Assembly (NCBI RefSeq): GCF_900142215.1
Contig: NZ_FRAC01000007.1
Location: forward strand, 150,672-214,671
From: Anaerocolumna jejuensis DSM 15929
GTDB lineage: Bacteria > Bacillota > Clostridia > Lachnospirales > Lachnospiraceae
DNA: 64,000 bases
Reading direction: 5' to 3'
Under the pieces are notes generated by a model. The model made no database searches. It saw only the letters and a list, made by a program, of their open reading frames with translations, and was not told where the DNA came from. Both the position numbers and the translations under genes were made by a program. Positions 15,856 through 25,327 of this stretch are shown here, in pieces; the first letter of the stretch is position 1, and the number at the start of each line of letters is the position of its first letter.

Positions 15856-17505
15856 ATGAAAAGAAACAGTAGTGTAATTCTTGCAGTAATTATGGCAGTT
15901 ACCCTTGCTTTTTCAGGTTGTGGGAAAAATTCTGCTGACAAAGCTGCAAACACAGGAGCAGAAAACCCAGGTACGGAACAGAGCAGCTCTTCCGGCTTGG
16001 ATGAGGGAGGGGTGACAAACAAAGAAGGTTATCCCATTACCTCGGAGCCGGTTACTATTAAGGCAGCTGTGTCATACAATTCCATACGTCCCGATATGGG
16101 GGACTCTAATATATGGAAGTATGTTGCGGACAAGACAAACATTAACTTTGAAATTGAGACAATTAAGGATTCTGACAAGGTGGATTTGATGTTTGCCAGT
16201 GATGACTTACCGGATTTACTTATGGGAGTAAATATTACGGCAAATCAGATGACAGGTGCGGCTGAAGGCGGCAGCTTTGTAGAGATGGAACCCCTTCTAA
16301 AGGATTATGCACCTACCTGGTATAAATTTATGCAGGATAACAGACTGGTGTATAATGCCTCTCTTGCTACGGACGGAAAGTTATATGGTCTGCCATATAT
16401 TGATTTTTCACCTTTTGACAGAAATCTGCGTGACCAATGGATTATCATGAAAAATTGGCTGGATGAACTCAATCTGTCAGTTCCAAAAACTACGAAAGAA
16501 TTTGAAAATGTATTGCAGGCTATTAAGGACAATGCCGGGAAAGGTTCTATTCCTCAGGATGTGATACCTTACTATTTCTTATTCGACAGCTATGTCGGAG
16601 GACAGTTTGATATTTATGGAAGCTATGGTGTATATGTTACCTCGGATGATTATGTATATGTAGACAAGGGTGTGGTAAAGGACCAGTCCACTAATCCGGC
16701 CATTAAGGAACCGTTGAAATTTCTGAAAGAACTCTATTCCAAAGGACTTATTCCACCGGAAGTATTTACTGATGACTGGAATACATATGTATCAAAAATA
16801 AGCTCTAATCCGGCAATTGTAGGCTCCTATACCTCCTATGCTAACAGGCAGATGGACCAGGCAGCTCCCATGGGACCTTTAGATACTGAAAATGGAAGTA
16901 CGCCGTTAATGCGAAGCCAGGCATTTACACCGGGGCCTGCAAATGTGGCCATAATTACGAAAAATAATAAGTATCCCGCCGCCACTGCAAGATTCCTTGA
17001 GGCACTTGCCTCCGATACAGAGATGATGCTGACGGTGAGCAGGGGAACAAAAGGAATTGTATGGGATAATGACAGTGATGGAAAAGCTTATCCAATCTTC
17101 TGGGAGGAGGCACCGGATAAGATGCAGGAGAACTCCAAGGACTTAGGAATGAATAACTCCTTTGCGGCCTTAAAGGATAGCAATTTCTATGACAAGGTAT
17201 GGAAGGAGACAAGCTATGATCAGTTGAATTCCAGGGCCTGGGCTTATGAAAATGTTTATAAGAATTCTGTAATGCCCAATGATATGGTATATGTGTCAGG
17301 AACACTTGGGACAGACGATACCAATGCATTGAATATCTATAAAACGGATTTGGCCAATTACCGTAAATCAATGTTTGCTGATTTTATAACCGGTAAAAGA
17401 GATATTGATAAAGAATGGGATAGTTATGTAAAAGAAATGAACAAATTGGGGCTGGAAGAGTTTATTAAACTGAAGCAGAAAGGCTATGACTTAATGGTGA
17501 AGTAA
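15856..17505 (+). CDS. sugar ABC transporter substrate-binding lipoprotein
   Basis: A 549-residue family 1 extracellular binding protein of the LplA type. The signal peptide ends in LAFSGC, a lipobox that anchors it to the outer face of the membrane; a Ser/Gly/Glu linker (about residues 25-55) follows. Length and motifs such as PLLKDYAPTWYKFM fit the large oligosaccharide binders paired with LplB/YtcP permeases. It sits 35 bases after the lyase. A strong stem-loop after its stop codon probably raises its level relative to the permeases. No ATPase is encoded here; such systems usually share an MsmX-type ATPase from elsewhere. Confidence 0.92.
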   Translation: MKRNSSVILAVIMAVTLAFSGCGKNSADKAANTGAENPGTEQSSSSGLDEGGVTNKEGYPITSEPVTIKAAVSYNSIRPDMGDSNIWKYVADKTNINFEIETIKDSDKVDLMFASDDLPDLLMGVNITANQMTGAAEGGSFVEMEPLLKDYAPTWYKFMQDNRLVYNASLATDGKLYGLPYIDFSPFDRNLRDQWIIMKNWLDELNLSVPKTTKEFENVLQAIKDNAGKGSIPQDVIPYYFLFDSYVGGQFDIYGSYGVYVTSDDYVYVDKGVVKDQSTNPAIKEPLKFLKELYSKGLIPPEVFTDDWNTYVSKISSNPAIVGSYTSYANRQMDQAAPMGPLDTENGSTPLMRSQAFTPGPANVAIITKNNKYPAATARFLEALASDTEMMLTVSRGTKGIVWDNDSDGKAYPIFWEEAPDKMQENSKDLGMNNSFAALKDSNFYDKVWKETSYDQLNSRAWAYENVYKNSVMPNDMVYVSGTLGTDDTNALNIYKTDLANYRKSMFADFITGKRDIDKEWDSYVKEMNKLGLEEFIKLKQKGYDLMVK

Positions 17506-17535
17506 AAAGTCATAGAGAAAGTACTGTATGAACAA

Positions 17536-17574
17536 GAGAGTGCCTCAAAAAATCAGGAACTTTGAGACACTCTC
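17536..17574 (+). other. intercistronic stem-loop
   Basis: GAGAGTGCCTCAAA pairs with TTTGAGACACTCTC. There is no T-run behind it, so it is better read as an mRNA-stabilising or partial attenuator hairpin between the abundant binding protein and the permeases than as a full terminator. Confidence 0.6.
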
Positions 17575-17658
17575 ATTGGTTATGGTTACAGTATAATAAT
17601 CCGGCATTGAGCGGCCTAATGGCCACATGTTCGCTAGCGTGAAAGGAATGTAGGTTAA

Positions 17659-18612
17659 ATGAAAATAAAAGAAGAAAAAAATCTTCCGGTCTCTAACAGA
17701 AGTACACCTATAAGAAAAAGAATGCTACAAAGCTATGAACTATATTTATTTCTTTTGCCTGCCATTTTGTTGTTAATAATATTCAATTACTTACCAATGT
17801 ATGGAATTCTGATAGCCTTTAAAGATTTTAAACCATCTCTTGGAATTCTGGATAGTCCCTGGGTCGGTTTTAAATATTTTGAACGTTTTTTTTCGATGTC
17901 AATGTTTCATGTGATTTTAAAAAATACGCTGGTAATAAGTTTTTATACTCTGATAGCAGGTTTTCCACTGCCAATCCTGCTGGCACTTACACTAAACAGT
18001 TCTCCTGCGGGACGGTTAAAGAAAATAGTACAGACCATTACCTATGCGCCGCATTTTATATCCATCGTTATTGTTGTGGGCATGATAAATGTCTTTTTCG
18101 CTCCGTCTACGGGGATTGTACGAAATATACTCCACTCCACCGGACTTCTGAATGGGAATCTGGAGATTCTTATGAATGCACACAGCTTCCCTCATCTGTA
18201 TGTTTGGAGCGGTGTCTGGCAAAATATTGGATGGGACAGTATTATTTATCTAAGTGCACTGGCAGGGGTGGACCCCTCCTATCATGAAGCTGCCGTTATG
18301 GATGGAGCCACCAAGTTTCAAAGGGTCAGACATATAGATTTTCCTTCTATTTTGCCAACGATTGTAATTTTGCTGATATTAAATTCAGGTTCTATTATGA
18401 ATGTAGGCTTTGAAAAGGTGTTTTTGCTCCAGAATTCTTTTAATTTAAGTACCAGTGAGGTAATTAACACCTATGTTTATAAGATTGGTATAAAGCAGGC
18501 TCAATACAGCCTTTCCGCTGCCATCGGCCTGTTTAATTCCGTCATAAACTTTTTTATGATATTGATGGTAAATAAGATAAGCAGCAAGCTGGGACAGGAT
18601 TCTCTCTGGTAA
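17659..18612 (+). CDS. sugar ABC transporter permease, LplB type
   Basis: A 317-residue membrane protein with six predicted helices. The cytoplasmic EAA loop reads EAAVMDGATKFQRVRHIDFP (around residue 213), the contact site for the ATPase. The opening LLPAILLLIIFNYLPMYGI and FKYFERFF are characteristic of LplB permeases. It ends with TAATG, where the next permease overlaps. It partners with the binding protein upstream and the second permease downstream to import a complex carbohydrate. Confidence 0.92.
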   Translation: MKIKEEKNLPVSNRSTPIRKRMLQSYELYLFLLPAILLLIIFNYLPMYGILIAFKDFKPSLGILDSPWVGFKYFERFFSMSMFHVILKNTLVISFYTLIAGFPLPILLALTLNSSPAGRLKKIVQTITYAPHFISIVIVVGMINVFFAPSTGIVRNILHSTGLLNGNLEILMNAHSFPHLYVWSGVWQNIGWDSIIYLSALAGVDPSYHEAAVMDGATKFQRVRHIDFPSILPTIVILLILNSGSIMNVGFEKVFLLQNSFNLSTSEVINTYVYKIGIKQAQYSLSAAIGLFNSVINFFMILMVNKISSKLGQDSLW

Positions 18613-18623
18613 TGGAGGACATT

Positions 18624-19526
18624 ATGAATAAATTTAGAAATCTTTCGGCAAGTGATAAGAGTTTTGATATAATAAATACGGTAATTTTAATTTTTCTTTT
18701 GCTGGTGGCTGCTTATCCTCTTTATTTTGTCATTATAGCATCTATCAGTGACCCAAAGCTGGTGACCAGCGGAAAAGTATTGTTATTTCCAAAGAGCTTC
18801 AATTTAAAGGGATACAAAGAGGTGCTTAAATATGCTCCTATCTGGAGAGGATATGCCAATACCATAGTTTATACGGTTTTGTTTACGGTGGTTTCTGTTA
18901 TGGTATGTCTTCTCTCAGGCTATTCTCTGGCTCAGAAAAAACTTCCGGGTAAAAAGGTCATAACGGCATTTTTTATTTTTACCATGTTTTTTAATGGAGG
19001 TCTGATACCGACCTACTTAATTATGAAACAAATAGGTCTATATGGAAAAACCATTATTATCATTCTGATGGGTGCGGTCAGTGTAACCAATATTATCATA
19101 AGCCGCACTTTTATAAAAAATACGATACCCTATGAACTTTTTGAAGCAGCCAGTGTGGATGGATGCAGCCATACAGCTTTTTTCTTCCGGATTGTCATGC
19201 CCATATCCAAGGCTCTTATTGCTGTATTGGTGTTGTTTGCGGCAGTGGGGCAGTGGAATTCCTGGTTCAATGCTATGATCTATTTAAGAGAGGAAAATCA
19301 GATGCCGTTACAAATGGTATTAAGGGATTTGATTGTTAACCAATCAGCCATGAGTATGGCAAGTGATACCGCCGGGATGGGGGGAGATGCGGCAGCGCAG
19401 GTGTATCTGGTAGAAGCCATGAGGTATGCGGTTATTATTGTATCTACACTTCCCATTATGTGTATTTACCCCTTTGTTCAGAAGTACTTTGTAAAAGGCA
19501 TTATGATTGGCTCGGTAAAGGGATAA
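18624..19526 (+). CDS. sugar ABC transporter permease, YtcP/LplC type
   Basis: A 300-residue permease with six membrane helices and the EAA loop EAASVDGCSHTAFFFRIVMP. The ending YPFVQKYFVKGIMIGSVKG is diagnostic of the YtcP/LplC group. I start at ATG 18624, which has GGAGG five bases upstream; ATG 18612 overlaps the preceding stop codon but would place the ribosome site inside the gene. It is the second half of the membrane channel. Confidence 0.92.
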   Translation: MNKFRNLSASDKSFDIINTVILIFLLLVAAYPLYFVIIASISDPKLVTSGKVLLFPKSFNLKGYKEVLKYAPIWRGYANTIVYTVLFTVVSVMVCLLSGYSLAQKKLPGKKVITAFFIFTMFFNGGLIPTYLIMKQIGLYGKTIIIILMGAVSVTNIIISRTFIKNTIPYELFEAASVDGCSHTAFFFRIVMPISKALIAVLVLFAAVGQWNSWFNAMIYLREENQMPLQMVLRDLIVNQSAMSMASDTAGMGGDAAAQVYLVEAMRYAVIIVSTLPIMCIYPFVQKYFVKGIMIGSVKG

Positions 19527-19573
19527 ATAAGGCTAAATAAAATATGTTAATACAGCGGAAAGGATAGCAGAAT

Positions 19574-20980
19574 ATGAAAGGACAAAATAAGTGGGGGTAC
19601 CAGCCCTACACACCTGTTAATGTGGCATATAAGAGAATGCTGCCCCATATATGCAGGCTAGCCCCCGGAGAGGATTATGCAGAATTTGAATGGTTGGATA
19701 AGGGGGGAGAAGGAAAGCATTTTGTTTTCTGGAAGCCTGTAACTTCCACAGAAAATTACAGCTGCCGTGAATTGGAGGGACAGAAGGCTAAGCTTACGGG
19801 ATTGACTGCAGAATGTAACTATGAATTTTTTATTACGAGAGAAAAGCAGGAGAAGAAAAGTGATACCAGAATTTTCAGAACAGGGCGGGCAATCGGCATG
19901 GTAGTAAATTATCTGCACCCGGAGGATACTGCTTTTGCCTGTTCAGGAAGATATTTATGCAGTCCGTCTCTGGTAAAGCTTCCTTCCGGTGTACTTTTAG
20001 CCTCTATGGATGTCTTCGTTTCCCATGGGCCGCAGAACCTTACTTTTCTTTTTCGTTCGGAGGATGATGGAGTCACATGGGAATATGTAACGGATCTTTT
20101 TCCCTGCTTTTGGGGAAAGCTTTTTTATCATAAGGATGCTTTATATATGCTTGCCACTTCTACGGAATATGGAAGCCTTTTCATAGGAAAATCCCTGGAT
20201 GAAGGGTATACCTGGTCGGAACCGGTCACCATATTGCCGGGGGCCGGACTTGGGACGGAGGGCGGACCACATAAGGGCCCTATGCCTGTGGTGTGCCATG
20301 AAGGAAGATTGTATACGGCTGTGGATTACGGCTCCTGGGAAACCGGCGGGCATGGGAACGGATTGCTCTCCATTGATGAGGAGGCGGACCTTTTGGTTCC
20401 GGAGAACTGGAGCTGTACGGATTTTCTCACCTTTGACAGTACCTGGGAGGGTGCGGCAAAGGGAAGAAGCGGCGGCGGGCTTGAAGGGAATGCCGTAGCC
20501 GGACCCGATGGTGAGATATATAATGTACTTCGGTATCAGATGGCAGGCTGTGAGCCTGCTTACGGAAAGGCTCTGGTATTAAAAGGAAATAAGAGAAATG
20601 CAGAGGAGCCGCTGACTTTTGCCTGGTTTGCGGACTTTAACGGAGGAAGCAATTCCAAGTTTGATTTATTGTACGATGAAAAATCCAGTGCCTATTGGGC
20701 AATTGTAAGCGAAGTAGTGGAAGAGCAGAAGCCTACCCAGCGAAATGTGCTGTCGCTGGCAGTATCCAAGGATTTAAGAAAGTTCCGTATCGTTAACAGA
20801 ATGCTGGATTACCGTTTGGAGGACCCTGCTATGGTGGGATTTCAATATGTAAGCTTTTTGATAGATGGAGATGATATTTTGTTTTTATGCCGCTCAGCCT
20901 TTAATAATGCCCATAACATGCATGATTCCAATTATATTACCTTTCATAGAATTGAAGGCTTCCGAAAGTATTTGCTCTAA
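19574..20980 (+). CDS. exo-alpha-sialidase-like (BNR-repeat) protein, cytosolic
   Basis: A 468-residue protein with a fibronectin III-like N-terminal segment (about residues 15-105) and a six-bladed propeller domain. Two Asp boxes are seen, SEDDGVTWEY and SLDEGYTWSE. No signal peptide or anchor exists, so it works on imported material. With the NanA/DapA-like lyase and transporter it suggests intracellular breakdown of a sialylated or other acidic oligosaccharide. Sialidase catalytic residues could not be assigned with certainty, and many BNR proteins act on other glycosides. Last gene of the operon. Confidence 0.8.
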   Translation: MKGQNKWGYQPYTPVNVAYKRMLPHICRLAPGEDYAEFEWLDKGGEGKHFVFWKPVTSTENYSCRELEGQKAKLTGLTAECNYEFFITREKQEKKSDTRIFRTGRAIGMVVNYLHPEDTAFACSGRYLCSPSLVKLPSGVLLASMDVFVSHGPQNLTFLFRSEDDGVTWEYVTDLFPCFWGKLFYHKDALYMLATSTEYGSLFIGKSLDEGYTWSEPVTILPGAGLGTEGGPHKGPMPVVCHEGRLYTAVDYGSWETGGHGNGLLSIDEEADLLVPENWSCTDFLTFDSTWEGAAKGRSGGGLEGNAVAGPDGEIYNVLRYQMAGCEPAYGKALVLKGNKRNAEEPLTFAWFADFNGGSNSKFDLLYDEKSSAYWAIVSEVVEEQKPTQRNVLSLAVSKDLRKFRIVNRMLDYRLEDPAMVGFQYVSFLIDGDDILFLCRSAFNNAHNMHDSNYITFHRIEGFRKYLL

Positions 20981-20987
20981 GACCATT

Positions 20988-21488
20988 TTACTGAGGATAA
21001 GAGCCGTAAAGGACCTTATTCGGCTGGTAGCGGTCTATAAATTCATTCTTTTGACCGTCAGGATAACCGATGGCAATCAGGGAAAAGGGCTTCACCTGAT
21101 CGGGAAAATGAAACATACTGCGCAGAAAATCTGCCTGAGACTCTGCACCGACCCAGACAGCACCAAGCTCCAGATATACAGCTTCCGGAAGGATGTTTTA
21201 AGCGGCGGCACCTAATTCCTGTTGCCAGGTGCCTTGAAATTTCAGGCAATCAGAATTGCATAGCAATACCAGTGTTATACCGGAAGAAGCAACCGGACCG
21301 GAATAGGGAGACATCTTTGACAAAGCCTCCAAAGCTTGGTGGTCTTCTACCACAATAAACTCCCACGGCTGCTGGTTACCTGCAGACGGTGCCTGCATTC
21401 CTGCCCGTAATAAACGCTCCACCTTTTCCTTTTCGACAGATCGGTTTTGAAACCTTCTGATACTCCTGCGGTTAAAAATTATATCCAT
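20988..21488 (-). pseudogene. nitroreductase-family protein with an in-frame stop
   Basis: The reading frame begins MDIIFNRRSIRRFQNRSVEK at 21488 and matches FMN nitroreductases (APSAGNQQPWEFIVVED). After codon 96 a TAA stands at 21198-21200, and the same frame then continues with perfect homology: EAVYLELGAVWVGAE, IAIGYPDGQ and a final stop at 20988. Total would be 166 residues. A single GAA-to-TAA type change explains it. The upstream neighbour on the other strand is an HxlR regulator, the usual partner, which also looks damaged. A sequencing error is the alternative. Confidence 0.85.
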
Positions 21489-21597
21489 AATAAAGACCTC
21501 CCTATGATAAGTTATACCGGAAATCCGGTTATTACAATAAGTATAGGATATCAAAAAAGGAATGGCAAGTACGCACATATTTGTGCCTTGAAAGGGA

Positions 21598-21930
21598 ATG
21601 CTATGGATAGTTTATCAAGAAAAATCTGCTGCCATCTACGCAATAGAAGTCATTAGCGGAAAATGGCGCCTGCCAATTATGCTGGAACTATCTGTCCATG
21701 AAAGTATGTGGTATAATGAGTTTAAGCATCACCTGGATGGCATTTCCAATATAATGCTGACCCGTGCCCTACAGGATTTGGAAACAAATGGCCTTATACA
21801 ACGAAAAGAATTAGCGCAGCTGCCGCGTCATGTAGAATATTCACTGACAGCCGGCTGCCAGCAGCTTCTTGGGGTGCTGGATATGATTAACGAATGGGAA
21901 GGATTCATTATAAGGCTGTACCATCCTTAA
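21598..21930 (+). CDS. HxlR-family regulator, probably frameshifted near the N-terminus
   Basis: The body is a clear HxlR winged helix: AIEVISGKWRLPIMLEL, FKHHLDGISNIMLTRALQDLE, GLIQRKEL, HVEYSLT. The frame can start at ATG 21598, but AAAGGG touches that codon and sits at the right distance from ATG 21603, which is in another frame and reads MDSLSRKICC before running into a stop. HxlR proteins normally have a Cys-Pro just before this helix, so I infer a one- or two-base indel near 21630 that separated the true N-terminus with its redox cysteine. If translated from 21598 it makes 110 residues without that cysteine. Confidence 0.7.
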   Translation: MLWIVYQEKSAAIYAIEVISGKWRLPIMLELSVHESMWYNEFKHHLDGISNIMLTRALQDLETNGLIQRKELAQLPRHVEYSLTAGCQQLLGVLDMINEWEGFIIRLYHP

Positions 21931-21979
21931 AAAGAAAAAAGATATTGAATGAAGCAGATGAAAAAATAGGAGGTAACCT

Positions 21980-22816
21980 ATGAGGATAGGCGGAGGAGTT
22001 CAAAGAAGCTATCATAATCCGGATGAATGGATAAAGGAAGTGCTTGACTTAAAGTACAGTGCGGTTTTAGCACCTGTAAATTGTGAAGCTTCCGGTGAAG
22101 AGATACGTGATTATATTAAATATATTAAAAAATATAATTTGATTCTCGGTGAGGTGGGAGTCTGGAAAAATCCGATTGCGGTGGATGAAAAAGAAAGAAA
22201 AGAAGCTTTGGAATTTTGTAAAAGGCAATTGGCGCTGGCGGATGAAATGGCAGCAAACTGCTGTGTTAATATCGTTGGCTCGCGGGGTGAGATATGGGAT
22301 GGACTATATGCCGATAATTACTCAGAGTCAACTTATTGTCTGGTTGTTGACTCTATATGCGACATTATAGACAGTGTAAAACCGGTGAACACTTTTTATA
22401 CGATTGAAACGATGCCCTGGATGGTTCCAGATTCGGCAGAGGCTTATCTAAAGCTGCTAAAGGATGTTAACCGTTCGGCTTTTGCGGCACATCTGGATTA
22501 TGCCAACCTTATTAATACCCCCCAAAAATATGCTTTTAGCACGCAGTTGATTGAGGAATGTTTTCAGAAGCTTGGCCCCTATATAAAAAGTATCCATGCG
22601 AAGGATGTTATACAAAGACAGGGATTGCCCTGTCTGATAGAGGAAGTAATGCCGGGTAAAGGAACGATAGATTTTATCAAGGTACTTCATTTATGTGAGA
22701 AACAGGGAAGGGATACTACCGTTTTTGTAGAGCATCTTAATACCCATGAGGAATATAAAGAGGCGGTTGCCTATATTAGAAAAAAAGCCGGAGAAGAGGG
22801 AATAATCGTACTTTGA
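21980..22816 (+). CDS. sugar phosphate isomerase/epimerase (TIM barrel)
   Basis: A 278-residue xylose isomerase-like TIM barrel. Metal-binding positions are visible in YTIETMPW (Glu), AAHLDYANLI (Asp), KSIHAKDV (His) and VFVEHLNT (Glu). It starts with MRIGGGVQRSYHNPDEW, has AGGAGG before the ATG, and ends in a strong terminator. It may belong to the same sugar pathway as the IclR-controlled operon 1 kb upstream, from which it is separated by the decayed nitroreductase/HxlR pair. Substrate unknown. Confidence 0.85.
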   Translation: MRIGGGVQRSYHNPDEWIKEVLDLKYSAVLAPVNCEASGEEIRDYIKYIKKYNLILGEVGVWKNPIAVDEKERKEALEFCKRQLALADEMAANCCVNIVGSRGEIWDGLYADNYSESTYCLVVDSICDIIDSVKPVNTFYTIETMPWMVPDSAEAYLKLLKDVNRSAFAAHLDYANLINTPQKYAFSTQLIEECFQKLGPYIKSIHAKDVIQRQGLPCLIEEVMPGKGTIDFIKVLHLCEKQGRDTTVFVEHLNTHEEYKEAVAYIRKKAGEEGIIVL

Positions 22817-22827
22817 GGGAAAGGGGA

Positions 22828-22886
22828 AATAAATACCCTGCTATGGTCTGAGAATACTTTATGACACCTGGCAGGGTATTTATTTT
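22828..22886. terminator. bidirectional terminator
   Basis: AATAAATACCCTGC pairs perfectly with GCAGGGTATTTATT across a 31-base loop, with A/T tracts on both sides. It serves the isomerase ending at 22816 and the aminopeptidase whose reverse-strand stop is at 22904. Confidence 0.75.
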
Positions 22887-22903
22887 AATATAGAAATACT
22901 TTG

Positions 22904-24697
22904 TTATCCGATAACTCTGGTTGCTTCTTTCAGCCAGAGTTTTTCTTCTTCATTCAGATAAGGAGAAATCTTTTCATATACCTCACTGTGATAGCGGTTC
23001 AGACTGTCGATTTCTTTCTTTGTCATATAAGAAGTATCTACTGCGTCAAGGTCGATGGGAGCAAAGGTAAGATGTTCAAAGTACATGAACTGTCCATACT
23101 CATTCTTTGCGCCTTTGTGGCAGATTAATTCATTTTCGGTACGGATGCCGTGGCTGCCTTCTATATAAACGCCGGGCTCATCGGTAGTTACCATACCTTC
23201 TTCCAGTATGCAGCCGTCATCTCTTTCGGGAACCTTCTTCCAACGGAAACCATTGGGAGCTTCGTGAACATTCAAAAGATAGCCGACACCGTGGCCGGTA
23301 CCGCATTTGTAATCCAAATCCATATCCCAGATAGGACCTCTGGCAAGGATATCCAGGTTCTGACCGATACAGCCGTAAAGGAATCTGGCATCGGCAAGAT
23401 TTAACATACTTTTAAGTACAGCAGTAAAATGCTTCTTGATTTCATTGCTTACTTCTCCCAGTATGATGGTTCTGGTAATGTCCGTAGTGCCTTCGTAATA
23501 CTGACCGCCGGAATCTACCAGTAAAAGGCCTTCGGGCTTTAATACCGCATGGCTTTCTTCGGATGCAGAATAGTGCATCATGGCTGCATTTGCATTGTAG
23601 GCACTGATGGTGTTAAAGCTCAGATCTATAAAGCCATCCTGCTCTTTTCGGCAGTTTTCCAGATAATCACTGGCAGTGACCTCTGTTATTTCTGTCTTTC
23701 CAATGTTTTTCTTAAGCCAATGGATGAATTTTGTGACGGCAACGCCATCCTTGATATGAGCCTTGCGGAGATTCTCAAGCTCGACGGAATTTTTAACAGC
23801 TTTAAGAAGCACCGTAGGATTAGGGGCATCAATAACAGAAGCGCCGCTGCCAAGGTTTTGATAGATTGCGTAATTGACTTTGGCGGTATCAAACAGTATT
23901 TTTTCATTTTTGGGAAGTGCTTTAACAAATTCATATATTTCGAAATATCCTCTGATTTCCACACCAAATTTTCCAAGGGTTGCTTTGATTTCTTCTGAAA
24001 GCTTCTTTTCATCGAGGAAAAGAATTGCTTTTTCCTGGGTAATCACTGCATAGGAGAGAATTACCGGATTATATGCGATATCTCCGCCGCGGATGTTAAA
24101 AAGCCATGCAATGTCATCAAGGGAAGTAATGATATGATAAGCAGCGTCCTTTTTTTGCATCTCGCTTCTTACGGCTTCCAGTTTTAAAGCGGTAGTCTTG
24201 CCGGAGTATTTATCCTCCAGAAGGAAAGCAGGTGCGGTAGGAAGTTCCGGACGGTCTGTCCAGATTTCATCTACAAGGTCCTTATCATATTGAATGGAAA
24301 CCTTCTTCTGGGATAATTTTTCCCTTAAGCGAAGGCCTAACTTTGCCTTGACAACTCTTCCGTCAAAGCCGAGAACTTCGCCTTCTTTTAATTTGTCAGA
24401 AAGGAATTCCTCCAGTGTCGGAACACCTTCTTCCCCCATTTTATAAAGGGTAATACCGGAACCGGCCAGTTCTCTGGCAGCCTGGATAAAATATCTTCCG
24501 TCTGTCCAAAGTCCTGCTTCCTCCTGGGTGACTACTACACTGCCTGCAGAGCCGGTAAAGCCGGATATATATTTTCTGGATTTAAAGTAATTCCCCACAT
24601 ATTCGGATTCATGAAAGTCCGAGGTGGGCAAGAGATAAGCCTGAATGCCGTTTTTTGCCATTAAGGCTCTTAAATGCTGTAATCTTTCTGTTACCAT
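22904..24697 (-). CDS. aminopeptidase P family protein (Xaa-Pro aminopeptidase)
   Basis: A 597-residue three-domain aminopeptidase P, removing N-terminal residues that precede proline. The N-terminal domains resemble creatinase (TSDFHESEYVGNYFKSRKYI, GLWTDGRYFIQA). The C-terminal pita-bread domain shows the dinuclear metal ligands: LLVDSGGQYYEGTTDITR (two Asp), GTGHGVGYLLNVHE (His), TDEPGVYIEGSHGIRTENE (two Glu). I start at 24697, where AGGAGG lies seven bases upstream; 24718 would overlap the preceding cyclophilin gene. Likely an operon with that cyclophilin, linking proline peptide hydrolysis and proline isomerisation. Confidence 0.94.
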   Translation of the reverse strand: MVTERLQHLRALMAKNGIQAYLLPTSDFHESEYVGNYFKSRKYISGFTGSAGSVVVTQEEAGLWTDGRYFIQAARELAGSGITLYKMGEEGVPTLEEFLSDKLKEGEVLGFDGRVVKAKLGLRLREKLSQKKVSIQYDKDLVDEIWTDRPELPTAPAFLLEDKYSGKTTALKLEAVRSEMQKKDAAYHIITSLDDIAWLFNIRGGDIAYNPVILSYAVITQEKAILFLDEKKLSEEIKATLGKFGVEIRGYFEIYEFVKALPKNEKILFDTAKVNYAIYQNLGSGASVIDAPNPTVLLKAVKNSVELENLRKAHIKDGVAVTKFIHWLKKNIGKTEITEVTASDYLENCRKEQDGFIDLSFNTISAYNANAAMMHYSASEESHAVLKPEGLLLVDSGGQYYEGTTDITRTIILGEVSNEIKKHFTAVLKSMLNLADARFLYGCIGQNLDILARGPIWDMDLDYKCGTGHGVGYLLNVHEAPNGFRWKKVPERDDGCILEEGMVTTDEPGVYIEGSHGIRTENELICHKGAKNEYGQFMYFEHLTFAPIDLDAVDTSYMTKKEIDSLNRYHSEVYEKISPYLNEEEKLWLKEATRVIG

Positions 24698-24714
24698 AGA
24701 ATAGCCTCCTGTCA

Positions 24715-25239
24715 TCACATTTTTTCAGGTTCGCCGTATTCTTCTCCATTTAAATTGGCGGTTACTTTTTTCATAACCTGTGGGGTAAGCGGTTTATCGG
24801 AATAGTCTGTTTTTTCATCTGCAATTACATTTACAACATCCATTCCTTCGATTACTTTACCGAAAGCAGCGTAGGAGCCGTCAAGGTGAGGGCTGTCCTT
24901 GTGCATGATAAAGAATTGGGAACCTGCTGAGTTGGGCATCTGGGATCTTGCCATAGATATGACACCGGCAGTATGCTTTAAATTATTTTCGAAGTGGTTA
25001 TATGAAAATTCTCCTTTAATGGAATAGCCTGGGCCGCCCATGCCGGTACCTTCCGGGTCTCCGCCCTGAAGCATAAAACCGCGGATTACTCTGTGAAAAA
25101 TAAGTCCGTCATAGAAGTTTTTCTGAACCAAAGAAACAAAATTCTTTACTGTATTGGGAGCAATGTCAGGATACAGTTCCAGCTTGATAAGGCTGCCATT
25201 TTCCATTTCAATTGTTACAATAGGATTTTTTTCTGCCAT
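24715..25239 (-). CDS. cyclophilin-type peptidyl-prolyl cis-trans isomerase
   Basis: A 174-residue single-domain cyclophilin catalysing cis-trans isomerisation of Xaa-Pro bonds. FHRVIRGFMLQGGDPEGTG carries the catalytic arginine, phenylalanine and glutamine; SQFFIMHKDSPHLDGSYAAFG follows. There is no signal peptide, so it is cytosolic. It is first in a reverse-strand pair with aminopeptidase P, separated by 17 bases. The start codon has AAAGGG upstream. Confidence 0.95.
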   Translation of the reverse strand: MAEKNPIVTIEMENGSLIKLELYPDIAPNTVKNFVSLVQKNFYDGLIFHRVIRGFMLQGGDPEGTGMGGPGYSIKGEFSYNHFENNLKHTAGVISMARSQMPNSAGSQFFIMHKDSPHLDGSYAAFGKVIEGMDVVNVIADEKTDYSDKPLTPQVMKKVTANLNGEEYGEPEKM

Positions 25240-25327
25240 TTTATATACCCTTTCTGTAATCTAATATTTACAAAAGGTAATTATAACATAGTTTAAATTG
25301 GGTGTCTAATGAAAAACATACGAATAC

